From Paulinella micropora (Eukaryota > Cercozoa > Imbricatea > Euglyphida), in NCBI GenBank assembly GCA_009731375.1, contig BJOX01000144.1, positions 421,042-460,649 on the forward strand: a DNA stretch of 39,608 bases, in the 5' to 3' direction. The position numbers and the translations under genes are program-made. The notes below the pieces were generated by a model. That model ran no database searches, was not told where the DNA came from, and saw nothing but the letters and a program-made list of their open reading frames with translations. Below, piece after piece: positions 12,733-24,086 of the stretch (its first letter is position 1; each line of letters begins with the position of its first letter).

Positions 12733-12734
<2 letters not shown>
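12193..12734 (-). mobile_element. LINE-like dispersed repeat, copy 2 (longest)
   Basis: Reverse complement of copy 1. It extends about 100 bases further 5', past the GGGTGCCATCTGTCGACAGA point where copy 4 begins. It ends at TGAGATATCGACTAATG adjoining (GATA)n. Both sides are GATA/TATC microsatellite. Confidence 0.68.
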
Positions 12735-12789
<55 letters not shown>

Positions 12790-12960
12790 TTAAGGGGTGT
12801 AGAAAGAAGCTAGCGATGATACTGGACTAGCTTCTATCTCATGCATAGACATGTAAACAGCAGGTATAATCTGTCTATCTATCTATCTATCTGTCTATCT
12901 ATCTATCTGTCTATCTATCTGTCTATCAGCCAATTAATCAATCAATCAATCAATCCCTAT

Positions 12961-13026
<66 letters not shown>

Positions 13027-13091
13027 TTAGATATTTAGGTAGATAGGTAGGTAGGTAGGTAGATAGATAGATAGGTAGGTAGGTAGGTAGG

Positions 13092-13128
<37 letters not shown>

Positions 13129-13143
13129 CGATAGATAGATAGA
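12735..13143 (+). repeat. Intron 10, part 2: GATA/GTAG runs and a third exon 10 right fragment
   Basis: The right copy at about 12808-12863 keeps CAG|GTATAATC. It is followed by (TATC)n, (CAAT)n and (GATA)n interspersed with (GTAG)n. Confidence 0.8.
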
Positions 13144-13308
13144 TGAGATATCGACTAATGTCAGAAAAAAGGAGCTTCTGATTTCGTCAACCAAGGAAGT
13201 CTGTGGGTAAAGTATTAACCCGATGCCCAGCTAAGCCGTGAAGTTTGCACGGAAGGGACTGATACAGGCGATACCAAACCTCCCTAGTACCAGGCGGGGC
13301 CAGGGCTC

Positions 13309-13310
<2 letters not shown>
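13144..13310 (-). mobile_element. LINE-like dispersed repeat, copy 3 (5' truncated)
   Basis: Only about 167 bases, sharing the 3' end of copies 1, 2 and 4 and stopping at GGCCAGGGCTCG where (GATA)n resumes. The strong 5' truncation supports insertion by reverse transcription. Confidence 0.62.
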
Positions 13311-13371
<61 letters not shown>

Positions 13372-13397
13372 GGATAGATAGATAGATGGATAGATAT

Positions 13398-13620
13398 ATG
13401 AGATGTCGCAAAGGAATGTAGTCCTTGCAAATGAACGCAGTTTCACATCAAACAATAATTTGTGTACTGTGCATGTGTCCGGGATGGGAATCACGGGTAG
13501 ACTGTGTTCTGGAAAAAGAAGAGGAGGAAGGACGTGAAAGAAAAAGGCAATCTAGGAATGGAGAGTGGGAGGATAAGGAAGAAGAGAAAGAAAAGGAAGC
13601 CGTTAGTCCAAGTGTTTTGA
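13398..13620 (-). mobile_element. Second dispersed repeat family, copy A
   Basis: The segment from TGAGATGTCGCAAAGGAATG recurs almost identically at 39489-39608. Read on the minus strand it ends GCGACATCTCA followed by (TCTA)n, close to the GATATCTCA end of the other family. The part beyond 13517 is a purine-rich GAAGAGGAGG stretch and is cut by the 10-N gap. No domain was recognised. Confidence 0.55.
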
Positions 13621-13630
13621 NNNNNNNNNN
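13621..13630. other. Assembly gap of 10 N
   Basis: Ten N between the dispersed repeat and a (GATA)n run. Confidence 0.98.
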
Positions 13631-13671
<41 letters not shown>

Positions 13672-13829
13672 TGTTTGGTCTATCAGCGCTGCATATCCGA
13701 GGACATAGGCATCCATTCCACCAGATGGAGGCTGGGCAGCGGGCTGGAGATGGGCACAAGGCCCTGGATGTATACGGTCTGATGGTTCTACGTGCGCTCT
13801 CTTGCGGAGTCTTCGATTGATAGATAGAG

Positions 13830-13890
<61 letters not shown>

Positions 13891-13961
13891 CTGGACTGGC
13901 TTCCATCTCGTAAAATAACATGCAAACAGCAGGCATATGGATAGATAGATTGATTGGTTGG

Positions 13962-14000
<39 letters not shown>

Positions 14001-14160
14001 GTTGGTTGGTTGGTTGGTTGATTGATTGTTGATTGATTTATTGATTTATTGATTTATTGTTTGAATTGATTTCATTTGATTGATTGATTGATTTTTTTGA
14101 TTTGATTTGATTTGCTTTGCTTTGATTTGATTTGATTTGATTTGATTTGGTTTGGTTTGA

Positions 14161-14225
<65 letters not shown>

Positions 14226-14416
14226 GTGAGTGAGTGAGTGAATACTGGACTGGTTTCTATCTCATAAAATAACATGCAGCAGCAGGTATAGAGAAAGATG
14301 GATAGGTAGATAGATAGGTAGGTAGGTAGATAGATAGATAGATAGATAGACGGATGGATGGATGGATGGATAGATAAGTAGATAGATAGATGGATAGATA
14401 GATGGATAGATAGATG

Positions 14417-14457
<41 letters not shown>

Positions 14458-14466
14458 GTAGGTAGG

Positions 14467-14503
<37 letters not shown>

Positions 14504-14569
14504 TGATAGATAGATAGATAGAGATAGTGGACTGGATTCTATCTCGTGACAGACGTGCAAATAGCAGGT

Positions 14570-14647
<78 letters not shown>

Positions 14648-14779
14648 AATAGATAGATAGGCGTGTATGTATTTCTGCATGTATATGTCTTTATGCATGT
14701 ATATGTCTGTCAGTAATATGCATATGTGCATGTAAATGCTGTGTATGTATGTCTGTATGTATCTATGTATATGTATATG

Positions 14780-14811
<32 letters not shown>

Positions 14812-14917
14812 TGTATGCATGTATGTGTATGTATGTGTATGTATGTATGTATGTATGTATGTATGTATGTATGTGTGTGTGTGTGTGTGTGTGTGTATGT
14901 ATGGATGTATGTATGTA

Positions 14918-14948
<31 letters not shown>

Positions 14949-14982
14949 ATGTATGCATCTATGTACCTATGTATGTATATAG
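13631..14982 (+). repeat. Intron 10, part 3: three more exon 10 right fragments, GATA/TGAT/TATG runs
   Basis: Right copies lie at about 13889-13932 (donor now GC), 14242-14285 and 14526-14567, increasingly diverged. A 145-base non-repetitive insert at 13670-13815 (ATCAGCGCTGCATATCCGAG...) was not identified. Runs of TGAT, TTGAT and GATA follow, then (TATG)n up to exon 11. Confidence 0.78.
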
Positions 14983-15017
14983 TCGGCTGCAGCGTGTGTT
15001 TGACCAAAAAGCCTCTG
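14983..15017 (+). CDS. Exon 11 (11 codons)
   Basis: Acceptor TGTATATAG, donor CTCTG|GTATCG. T completes Ser with exon 10, then [11 protein letters not shown], with G left for Gly with exon 12. It is short, so support is mainly the phase match on both sides. Confidence 0.58.
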
Positions 15018-15057
15018 GTATCGAATATACATACATGTACATACGTATACGTCTTGA

Positions 15058-17060
15058 CATCTTATCATATCTTATGCTTTCTTATCTTAACTTTTCTTAT
15101 CTTTATCTTATTTTATCTTATCATATCTTATCATCTCATCTTATCTCATTTCACATTTAATCTCATCTCATCTTATCGTATCTTATCCCATCCCATCCCA
15201 CCTCATCTCACCTCATCTCATCCCATCTTATCCCATCTTATCTCATCTCATCTCATCTCATCTCATCTCATCTCATCCCATCCCATCCCATCTCATCTCA
15301 TCTCATCTCATCTCACCTCATCTCACCTCACCTCACCTCATCTCATCTCATCTCATCTCATCTCACCTCATCTCATCTCACCTCATCTCATCTCATCTCA
15401 TCTCACCTCATCTCATCTTATCTCATCTCACCTCATCTCATCTTATCTCATCTCATCTCATCTCATCTTATCTCGTCTCATCCCATCCCATCCCATTCCA
15501 TCCCATCCCATCTCATCTCATCTCATCTCACCTCACCTCACCTCACCTCATCTCACCTCATCTCATCTCATCTCATCTTATCTAATCTCACCTCACCTCA
15601 TCTCACCTCATCTCATCTTATCTCATCTCATCTCACCTCACCTCATCTTATCTCGTCTCATCTCATCTCATCTCATCTCATCCCATGTCATCTCATCTCA
15701 TCTCATCTCATCTCATCTCATCTCATCCCATCCCATCCCATCTCATCTCATCTCACCTCATCTCATCATATCCGATCCATCCCATCTCACATCTTGTTTC
15801 ATCTTATCGTATCTCATCTCATCCCATCTTACCTCATCTCATATTATCTTATCTCTTCTCATCCGATCCCATCCCATCCCATCCCATCCCATCTTATCTC
15901 ATCCCATCTCATCTCATCTCATCTCATCTCATCTTATCTCATCTCATCTCATCTCATCTCATCCCATCTCATCCCATCCCATCTCATCTCATCTCAGAGA
16001 TCTGATCTCATCTCATCTCACCTCATCTCATCTCATCTCATCTCATCTCATCTCAACTCATCTCATCTCATCTCATCCCATCCCATCTCATCTCATCTCA
16101 TCTTATTTCATCTCATCTCATCTCATCTCATCTCGTCCCATCCCATCCCATCTCATCTCATCTCATCTCGTCTCATCTCACCTCACCTCATCCCATCCCA
16201 TCCCATCTCATCCCATCTCATCTCATCTCACCTCATCTCATCCCAAGCCATCCCATCCCATCTCATCTTATTTCATCCCATCTCATCTCATCTCATCTCA
16301 CCTCACCTGACCTCACCTCACCTCACCTCATCTCACCTCATCTCACCTCACCTCATTTCATCTCATCTCACCTCATCTCATCTCATCTTATCTCATCTCA
16401 CCTCACCTCACCTCATCTCATCTCACTTCATCTCATCTCATCTCATCTCACCTCACCTCACCTCATCTCATCTCATCTCATCCAATCTCATCTCATCTCA
16501 TCTCATCTCATCTCATCTCATCTCATCCAATCTCATCTCATCTCATCTCATCTCATCTTGTCTCATCTCATCTCATCTCATCTCATCTCACCTCACCTCA
16601 CCTCACCTCACCTCATCTCACCTCACCTCATCTCATGTCATCTCATCTCACCTCATCTCATCTCATCTCACCTCACCTCATCTCATCTCATCTCATCTCA
16701 CCTCATCTCACCTCATCTCACCTCATCTCATTTCACCTCATCTCATCTCACCTCATCTCACCTCATCCACCTCATCTCACCTCATCTTCTCACCTTACCT
16801 CATCTCATCTCATCTCATCTCACCTCATCTCATCTCATCTCATCTCACCTGACCTCATCTCATCTCATCTCATCTCATCTCATCTCATCTCATCTCATCT
16901 TATCTTATCTTATCTCATCTCATCTCATCGCATCTCATCTTATCTTATCTTATCTCATCTCATCTCATCTCACCTCATCTTATCTCATCTTACCTCACCT
17001 CACCTCACTTCATCTCATCTCATCCCCATCCCATCTCATCTCATCTCATCTTACTTCATC
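15058..17060. repeat. Intron 11: 2-kb (ATCTC)n pentanucleotide satellite
   Basis: About 400 repeats of TCATC/TCTCA with CCATC, ACCTC and TTATC variants fill almost the whole intron. No exon fragments are embedded, unlike the tetranucleotide arrays. The + strand is very C/T-rich. Confidence 0.95.
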
Positions 17061-17064
17061 TTAG

Positions 17065-17172
17065 GCATCACCGATTTAGGCGAATGTACCATCAATCACT
17101 ATGAGAGGGAATTCTCACTAGACATTCAACTAAAAAACCCTGATTCAACTCTGCAGCTCTTATATCAAGCTG
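17065..17172 (+). CDS. Exon 12 (35 codons)
   Basis: Acceptor TTCATCTTAG, donor AAGCTG|GTATAC. GC completes Gly, then ITDLGECTINHYEREFSLD to STLQLLYQA, with G left for Ala with exon 13. It has one cysteine. No partial copies were seen. Confidence 0.82.
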
Positions 17173-17395
17173 GTATACATCTATCATATAACCTATCTAC
17201 TTATCTACCTACCTACTTCTACCTATCTATCTATCCATCTACCTACCTACCTACCTACCTATCTACCCATCTATCTTACCTAGCTGCCCAGCTGGCCTTA
17301 CGCAAGAATAAACTTCAATTCACTATCTATCTATCTTACTTAGCTGCCCAGGGCTTGCTTTACGCCAGAACAGCCTTCAATTCACTATCTATCTA

Positions 17396-17431
<36 letters not shown>

Positions 17432-17579
17432 GCTTACTTGCTTGCTTGCTTACTTACTTACTTACCTACAATTCACTATCTATCTTGCTTAGCTACCCAG
17501 CTTGCTTTACGCTAGAATAGCCTTCAATTCACTATCTATCTATCTATCTTACTTACTTACTTGCTTACTTGCTTACTTA

Positions 17580-17613
<34 letters not shown>

Positions 17614-17997
17614 TACTTACTTACCTACAATTCACTATCTATCTTGCTTAGCTGCCCAGGGCTTGCTTTACGCTAGAGCAGCCTTCAATTCACTATCTAT
17701 CTATCTTACTTAGCTACTTCCTTACTTCCTTCCTTCCTTCCTTCCTTACTTACTTACTTACTTACTTGCTTGCTTACTTGCTTGCTTGCTTGCTTGCTTA
17801 CTTGCTTGCTTACTACAATTCACTATCTATCTTGCTTAGCTACCCAGGGCTTGCTTTTACGCTAGAACAGCCTTCAATTTACTATCTATCTATCTTACTT
17901 ACTTACTTACTTACTTGCTTGCTTGCTTGCATACTTGCTTACTTGCTTACTTGTTTGCTTACTTACTTACCTTCAATTCACTATTTATCTATCTTAG
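17173..17997 (+). repeat. Intron 12: (TTAC)n/(TTGC)n with five exon 13 left fragments
   Basis: Left copies of exon 13 (TAG|CTGCCCAGCTGGC... CTTCAATTCAC) begin near 17284, 17344, 17493, 17652 and 17840. All break at the same place, CAATTCAC, where TATCTATC takes over. They share TTTACGC changes absent from the intact exon. Confidence 0.86.
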
Positions 17998-18173
17998 CTG
18001 CCCAGCTGGCAGTAGGCTGGAACAACCTACAATTCACAGTCACAGCTTCCTCCTTCCGAAGGAGGTCCACCTATCAAGTCAAGGTCTACCGGAAAAAATC
18101 CCCCATATCCGCCGCCACACGCCTGGTTTTACCCGACTGTATGCCACCGCTGGAGCTGTCCGCTCATGACGAG
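17998..18173 (+). CDS. Exon 13 (58 codons), REJ-like beta-sandwich segment
   Basis: Acceptor TATCTTAG, donor GACGAG|GTCACA. CT completes Ala, then AQLAVGWNNLQFTVTASSF, RRRSTYQVKVYRKKS and TRLVLPDCMPPLELSAHDE, phase 0 out. The order L-x-F-x-V-x-A, Y-x-V-x-V, then PPLEL resembles the strand pattern of REJ/polycystin extracellular modules. That is a judgement by eye. Confidence 0.8.
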
Positions 18174-18234
18174 GTCACACTGCATATCTATCTATCATAA
18201 AACCTAGCTTGCTGTAAGTTACTTACTTGCAAAA

Positions 18235-18294
<60 letters not shown>

Positions 18295-18295
18295 G

Positions 18296-18346
<51 letters not shown>

Positions 18347-18380
18347 CACTTACTTACTTACTTACTTGCTTGCTTGCTTT

Positions 18381-18418
<38 letters not shown>

Positions 18419-18456
18419 TACTTACTTACTCACTTACTTACTTACTTACTTACTTG

Positions 18457-18510
<54 letters not shown>

Positions 18511-18670
18511 GACTGACTGACTTACTTACTTACTTACTTACTTACCTTACTTACCTTACTTACCTTACTTACTTACTTACTTGCTTACTTGACTTACTTG
18601 ACTTACTTGACTTACTTACTTACTTAACTTACTCGACTTACTTACTTACTTACTTGACTTACTTACCTAG
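18174..18670. repeat. Intron 13: (TTAC)n
   Basis: Nearly pure (CTTA)n with occasional CTGA, CTTG and CTCA variants. No exon fragment was seen. It ends in an acceptor built from the repeat, ACTTACCTAG. Confidence 0.92.
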
Positions 18671-18948
18671 AACCAACCACTTCTCCAAAGTGCGGACGAG
18701 CCTGCTTACACCTGTCACTTGTCTTACCAACACACGCGTTTTGCGGTGGTCGACATGGATACGGTCGAAACAGCCGAAACAAGCGTCGCCATGCTTAATA
18801 CGACCGAAACAAGTGAGATCGACCAAAATGACGATGACGACGGCAACGATGACAGCTACTACAACAAGGACAATAATAACAATTTGGGCGGGGCAACTAA
18901 AATGGCATTTTTGCCCCAGGGGGGCCGGCCGGAATCTTGTCCGAATAG
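18671..18948 (+). CDS. Exon 14 (92 codons), acidic/Asn-rich linker
   Basis: Acceptor CTTACCTAG, donor CCGAATAG|GTATGC. Phase 0 in. NQPLLQSADEPAYTCHLSY is followed by VVDMDTVETAETSVAMLN, an Asp/Asn-rich run, then GGATKMAFLPQGGRPESCPN, with AG left. A second open frame (TNHFSKVRTSLL...) exists, but the phase of exon 13 favours this one. Two right-side copies follow. Confidence 0.62.
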
Positions 18949-19016
18949 GTATGCATGTATGTATGTATGTATGTATGTATGTAAGTATGTATGTATGTAT
19001 GTATGTATGTATGTAT

Positions 19017-19128
19017 CATTTTGCCCGAGGGGGGCCGGCCGGAATCTTGTCCGAATAAGTATGTATGTATGTATGTATGTATGTATCATTTTGCCCGAGT
19101 GGGGTCGGCCGGAATCTTGTCCGAATAA
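19017..19128 (+). pseudogene. Two right-side fragments of exon 14
   Basis: Copies at 19017-19058 and 19087-19128 reproduce CATTTTGCCCGAG... TTGTCCGAATAAG and lead into (TATG)n. The donor changed from AATAG|GTATG to AATAAGTATG. They lie in intron 14. Confidence 0.85.
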
Positions 19129-19178
19129 GTATGTATGTATGTATGTATGTATGTATGTATGTATGTGTCTATCGGTAG

Positions 19179-19209
19179 GGATTGTGCTTTGCTCTTGGTG
19201 CGAGCACAG
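19179..19209 (+). CDS. Exon 15 (10 codons), tentative
   Basis: Acceptor TATCGGTAG, donor GCACAG|GTATGA. G completes Arg with exon 14, then DCALLLVRAQ, phase 0 out. It fits exon 14 but not exon 16, which needs phase 1, so the exon or its limits may be wrong. Confidence 0.42.
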
Positions 19210-19253
19210 GTATGAATATCATTACTATTATTATTATTATTATTATTATTATC

Positions 19254-19520
19254 TGGACACCGTGATAGCCCAGTGGTCAAGTTCTACCATCTGGGCCCTG
19301 TCGCCAGTTCGATTCCCGTCGGTGCCACCAGTATTTTCATTGAACATACCGCTCCGTCTGGACCAGTATTTTCATTGAACATACCGGTCCGTCTGGAAGT
19401 GTTGGAACTGCCCTTGCGGGGGTGTCATTAGAGCCTATCGTCAATTCTTCGTACTCCCCTCACGGGTGAGACGATGGAGGCGCATGTGCAGAAATGCATC
19501 AGCCATTGACAGAGAAGCAC
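19254..19520 (+). mobile_element. tRNA-derived SINE, copy 2 (duplication subfamily)
   Basis: The 5' end reads TGGACACCGTGATAGCCCAG. The polymerase III A box TAGCCCAGTGG (19266-19276) and B box AGTTCGATTCC (19306-19316) are both present. The 3' end GAGAAGCAC runs into (TATT)n/(ATT)n. A ~40-base segment (CAGTATTTTCATTGAACATA) is tandemly duplicated, as in copy 3. It is flanked by (ATT)n on both sides. Confidence 0.88.
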
Positions 19521-19554
<34 letters not shown>

Positions 19555-19682
19555 GTTATTACTTCTACTACTACTACTACTTCTATCATTATTATTACTA
19601 TAGTTATTATTTACTATCATCATTATTACTATCATCATTATTGATATTATTATTGTTATTATTATTATTGTTATTATTATTA

Positions 19683-19725
<43 letters not shown>

Positions 19726-19769
19726 GACGACGACGACTACTACTACTACTACTACTATTACTATTACTA

Positions 19770-19825
<56 letters not shown>

Positions 19826-20147
19826 GAATATTATTTAATATTATTTACTACTACTACTACTACTACTACTACCACTACTACTGCTACTATTACTACTACT
19901 AAAACCTCACCACTACTACTACTACTACCACCACCACCACCACTACTACAACTACTACTACCACCACCACCACCACTACTACTATTACCACCACCACCAC
20001 CACCACTACTACCACCACTACTACCACCACCACCACTACCACCACCACCACTACTACTACAACCACCACCACCACTGCTGCTACCACCACCACCACCACC
20101 ACTACTACCACCACGACTACCATGACCCATGTTTGCGTGCTGCACAG
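19521..20147. repeat. Intron 15, rest: (ATT)n, (ACT)n, (ACC)n
   Basis: Trinucleotide runs grade from ATT through ACT to ACC/ACT mixtures. No exon fragment was recognised. Confidence 0.9.
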
Positions 20148-20337
20148 ATGCAGGCGGTGGCATGTTTGCTGGCATGGACCTCACCCCAGCCGCAGGCGGG
20201 GACGGTGGGGGCGGGGCTGGCATGTTTGCTGCGAGCGGGGGCGGGGGCGGTGGAATGTTTGCGGGAATGGACTTGACGACTGCGGGAGCCGGCAGCGACG
20301 ACGGCGACATGTTCGGCGGAATGGAGGTGCTGATCGG
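20148..20337 (+). CDS. Exon 16 (~62 codons), Gly-rich MFAGMD repeat
   Basis: Acceptor GCTGCACAG, donor GATCGG|GTAACC. It encodes GGGMFAGMDLT twice plus GMFAASGGG and GDMFGGMEVLI. The two MFAGMDLT copies (20153-20185, 20247-20279) differ only by synonymous changes (GGC/GGA, GCT/GCG, CTC/TTG, ACC/ACG), which is strong evidence for this frame and strand. The GG left over gives Gly with exon 17. The start phase (needs 1 base) disagrees with exon 15. Confidence 0.65.
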
Positions 20338-20665
20338 GTAACCAGCCATGGAGGAGGAGCAAGAGGAGGTGGAGGGAGGAGGAGGAGGAGGAGGAGGAGA
20401 AGAAGAAGAAGAAGAAGAAGAAGAAGAAGAAGAAGAAGAAGAAGAAGAAGAAGAAGAAGAAGAAGGANNNNNNNNNNCTCCCATCGCTTGACATACAGGT
20501 TCATTTATCATATATCATATATTGTATATATATTGTATATCGTACATCGTATATCTATTGTCAGTGGCCCGTTTAGACATTCCAAAGTCATATTCTATAT
20601 GTATATTTATATATATATATATATGTGCGTGTATATATGTATATATATATTCATATGTTTGTATA

Positions 20666-20699
<34 letters not shown>

Positions 20700-20715
20700 A
20701 TATATATATATGTAT

Positions 20716-20757
<42 letters not shown>

Positions 20758-20856
20758 CATATATTATGTGTGTATTCTATCTATTCTATCTCTCCTATCT
20801 GTCCTATATGTTCTGTCTGTTCTATCTGTTCTATCTGTTCTGTGTGTGTATTATAG
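20338..20856. repeat. Intron 16: GGA/GAA runs, 10-N gap, TA-rich tract
   Basis: (GAG)n then (GAA)n up to the gap at 20468-20477. A short unique bit (CTCCCATCGCTTGACATACAG) follows, then TA/TATG dinucleotide-type runs and TCTGTTCTATC repeats. Nothing else was recognised. Confidence 0.85.
20468..20477. other. Assembly gap of 10 N
   Basis: Ten N between (GAA)n and unique sequence. Confidence 0.98.
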
Positions 20857-20943
20857 GTTGTTGGGAAATCAGGACCCTTTGGTTGTAGGGCCTAGTACCA
20901 TCTCTCTCTTAACAATGGCGCCCGACACTGAATACAGCACGAG
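20857..20943 (+). CDS. Exon 17 (28 codons)
   Basis: Acceptor GTATTATAG, donor CACGAG|GTAGTA. G completes Gly with exon 16, then LLGNQDPLVVGPSTISLLTM and APDTEYST, with AG left for Arg with exon 18. A right-side copy lies at 21411-21436. Confidence 0.75.
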
Positions 20944-21053
20944 GTAGTAACAATAATGATATTAATAACACTAATAATACTTATACTGATAATAGGAATA
21001 ATGGTAATAATAAGAAGAACAAGGAGACTAATATAATAATGATGCTGTTAGTA

Positions 21054-21115
<62 letters not shown>

Positions 21116-21165
21116 TAATAATAATAATAATATTATTAAAAATAATAATAATAATAATAATGATA

Positions 21166-21227
<62 letters not shown>

Positions 21228-21357
21228 CATAATCATAATAATAATGATGTAATAATCATAATAATCATAATAATAACCATAATAATAATAATCATAATAA
21301 TCATAATAATAATAATAGCCCCAATATGCCACACTGTTAACCATTGAAATAACAATA

Positions 21358-21397
<40 letters not shown>

Positions 21398-21546
21398 TAA
21401 TAATAATAATAACGCCCGATCCTGCTTTCAGAACGAGGTAGTAAGAATAATGTTATTAATAATAAGAATAAGAATAATAAGAAGAAACAGAATGACCATG
21501 ATGATGATAATAATGATGATGATGAGATAATACCAACAACAACAAC

Positions 21547-21595
<49 letters not shown>

Positions 21596-21600
21596 TGTAT
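20944..21600. repeat. Intron 17, part 1: (AAT)n with an exon 17 right fragment
   Basis: Long (AAT)n tracts with CAT/GAT variants. At 21411-21436 AACGCCCGATCCTG...AACGAG|GTAGTAA repeats the last ~26 bases of exon 17 with its donor and the first intron bases. Confidence 0.82.
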
Positions 21601-21610
21601 ATATATTGAT

Positions 21611-22074
21611 CTGTCATGGCTGAGCCCGAGGGCCATGCGCCTCCATCCCTCGACCCAACAGGGAGTACAGTGAGTATGTTGGGGAGGGAAGAGTGACTCT
21701 AACCATCCTGCATAGAAAGCCCCAAAAGGAAGTCCCTACTACCCGCACAGTGTCGGTTACCTTGCAGGAAATCAACTACAAATGATTGATCTTCCCCGCG
21801 TCAGAGCTCCACGCCACTGGGTAGGTCCCGCATGGAGGTACTCACAGGGGTAGCAGATATCATGCGGTCTACCAGCGCATGAGGACGTTTGGCGGTAAGT
21901 GTCTGGGACGCCTCGAAACCCGTCACCACCCTAGATCTCGGAATGTAAATACCCCTTTGACCCCACGTGGTGTATGTCTTATAAAAACAACACAACAAGA
22001 TAGCCTCGGAACCAGTGGGAAGAGGCCCAACCACCTCTTCTTCCCGTGGGGTGCCATACTGTGCACCCCTCCAT
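21611..22074. mobile_element. Unidentified dispersed sequence next to SINE copy 3
   Basis: About 460 bases of non-repetitive sequence. Its last ~55 bases (AGAGGCCCAACCACCTC... CCATA(A/C)TGTGCACCCC) recur at about 141-205, again followed by (AAT)n and a minus-strand SINE. No protein domain was recognised on either strand. It may be part of a longer retroelement whose tail is (AAT)n. Confidence 0.45.
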
Positions 22075-22105
22075 AATAATAATAATAATAATGATAATAA
22101 TAATA

Positions 22106-22374
22106 GTGCTTCTCTGTCAATGGCTGATGCATTTCTGCACATGCGCCTCCATCGTCTCACCCGTGAGGGGAGTACGAAGAATTGACGATAAGCTCTAATG
22201 ACACCCCCGCAAGGGCAGTTCCAACACTTCCAGACGGGCCGGTATGTTCAATGAAAATACTGGTCCAGAAATAGACCGGTATGTTCAATGAAAATACTGG
22301 TGGCACCGACGGGAATCGAACTGGCGACAGGGCCCAGATGGTAGAACTTGACCACTGGGCTATCACGGTGTCCA
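22106..22374 (-). mobile_element. tRNA-derived SINE, copy 3 (duplication subfamily)
   Basis: Reverse complement of copy 2. The B box GTTCGATTCCC and A box TAGCCCAGTGG are present on the minus strand. It carries the same internal ~40-base tandem duplication with the junction TCTGGACCAGTATTTTC. It is flanked by (AAT)n on both sides. Confidence 0.87.
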
Positions 22375-22441
22375 TTAATGATAATAATAATAATAATAAT
22401 AATAGTAATAACTCCTGTTTGCTACGATCCTCTGATACATA

Positions 22442-22472
<31 letters not shown>

Positions 22473-22570
22473 AATATATATATTATATATATATATATAT
22501 ATGTATATTCAATCAACAATCTAGGTATCGTTTTCTCGTTGTTTGCGACAAGCCCCACCAAGAAGCCATG

Positions 22571-22614
<44 letters not shown>

Positions 22615-22783
22615 CAACAATCTAGATATCCTTTTCTCGTTGTTTGCCACAAGCCCCACCAAGAAGCTATGTTAGCAGAAATCGTCCTGAAGATATATAT
22701 ATTCAATCAACAATCTGGGTATCGTTTTCAAGTTGTTCGCGATAAGCCCCACCAGGAAGCTATGTTAGCAGAAATCGTCCTGA

Positions 22784-22860
<77 letters not shown>

Positions 22861-22986
22861 AATATTCAATCAACAATCTAGGTATCGTTTTCTCGTTGTT
22901 CGTGATAAGCCCCGCCAAGAAGCTATGTTAGAAGAAATCGTCCTGAAGATATATATATATATATATATATTCAATCAACAATCTAG
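22375..22986 (+). repeat. Intron 17, part 2: (TA)n with four exon 18 left fragments
   Basis: Left copies of exon 18, each with the preceding intron bases TTCAATCAACAATCTAG, start near 22525, 22626, 22719 and 22882. They break at ATCGTCCTGAAG into (TA)n. The acceptor is intact in two or three of them; the one at 22719 reads CTGG. Confidence 0.87.
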
Positions 22987-23060
22987 GTATCGTTTTCTCG
23001 TTATTCGCGATAAGCCCCACCAAGAAGCTATGTTAGCAGAAATCGTTCTGATCGGCTCAG
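22987..23060 (+). CDS. Exon 18 (24 codons plus 1 base)
   Basis: Acceptor CAACAATCTAG, donor GGCTCAG|GTTATA. G completes Arg with exon 17, then YRFLVIRDKPHQEAMLAE and IVLIGS, with a G left. It is another Y-x-F-x-V-x-R strand. Only this copy continues beyond ATCGTTCTG to a donor. Confidence 0.8.
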
Positions 23061-23078
23061 GTTATAAATACATACATG

Positions 23079-23112
<34 letters not shown>

Positions 23113-23190
23113 GACTGGCTGACTGACTTACTTACTTACTTACTTATTTACTTACTTACTTACTTACTTGCTTACTTGCTTACTTGCTTG

Positions 23191-23229
<39 letters not shown>

Positions 23230-23301
23230 GCTTACTTACTTACTTACTTACTGATTTACTTACTTACTTACTGATTTACTTACTTACTTACTGACTGACT
23301 G

Positions 23302-23349
<48 letters not shown>

Positions 23350-23350
23350 G

Positions 23351-23396
<46 letters not shown>

Positions 23397-23446
23397 TAAT
23401 TACATACTTACTTACTTACTTACTTACTTACTTGCTTACTTACTTG

Positions 23447-23481
<35 letters not shown>

Positions 23482-23486
23482 GCTTG

Positions 23487-23520
<34 letters not shown>

Positions 23521-23533
23521 TACTTACTTACTC

Positions 23534-23601
<68 letters not shown>

Positions 23602-23625
23602 GCTTGCTTGCTTACTTACTTACTA

Positions 23626-23670
<45 letters not shown>

Positions 23671-23783
23671 ATTACTTACTTACTTACTTACTTACTTTCC
23701 GCGTATGGCACAAATACATACACACACATACATACACACATACATACACACATACATCATACACACATACATACACACATACA

Positions 23784-23818
<35 letters not shown>

Positions 23819-23976
23819 CTACTTACTTACAGAACTTCATACATACATACATACATACATACATACATACATACATACATACATACATAGCATTGCATCA
23901 TCTTTGTGCGCGTGTGTCATCTAACTGAAGAATAGTCCATCTATCTATCTATCTATCTACCTATCTATCTATCTAA

Positions 23977-24019
<43 letters not shown>

Positions 24020-24055
24020 CCCACCTACCTACTACCTACCTACCTTCCTACCTAC

Positions 24056-24086
<31 letters not shown>

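Noticed and set aside
13670-13815. A coding exon on the minus strand
   Set aside because: It is open for about 45 codons but has no convincing splice borders and lies inside the intron 10 array; left as unidentified sequence.
19254-19330. A functional tRNA gene
   Set aside because: A and B boxes are present, but the sequence continues into a conserved non-tRNA body with an (ATT)n tail in four copies, so it is a SINE.
20117-20511. Minus-strand Ser/Pro/Gly-rich ORF with PANMPPP repeats
   Set aside because: Synonymous-only differences between repeats favour the + frame of exon 16.
23889-23935. A small exon between exons 18 and 19
   Set aside because: It could repair the phase, but its donor would be poor and no frame looked protein-like; left unassigned.
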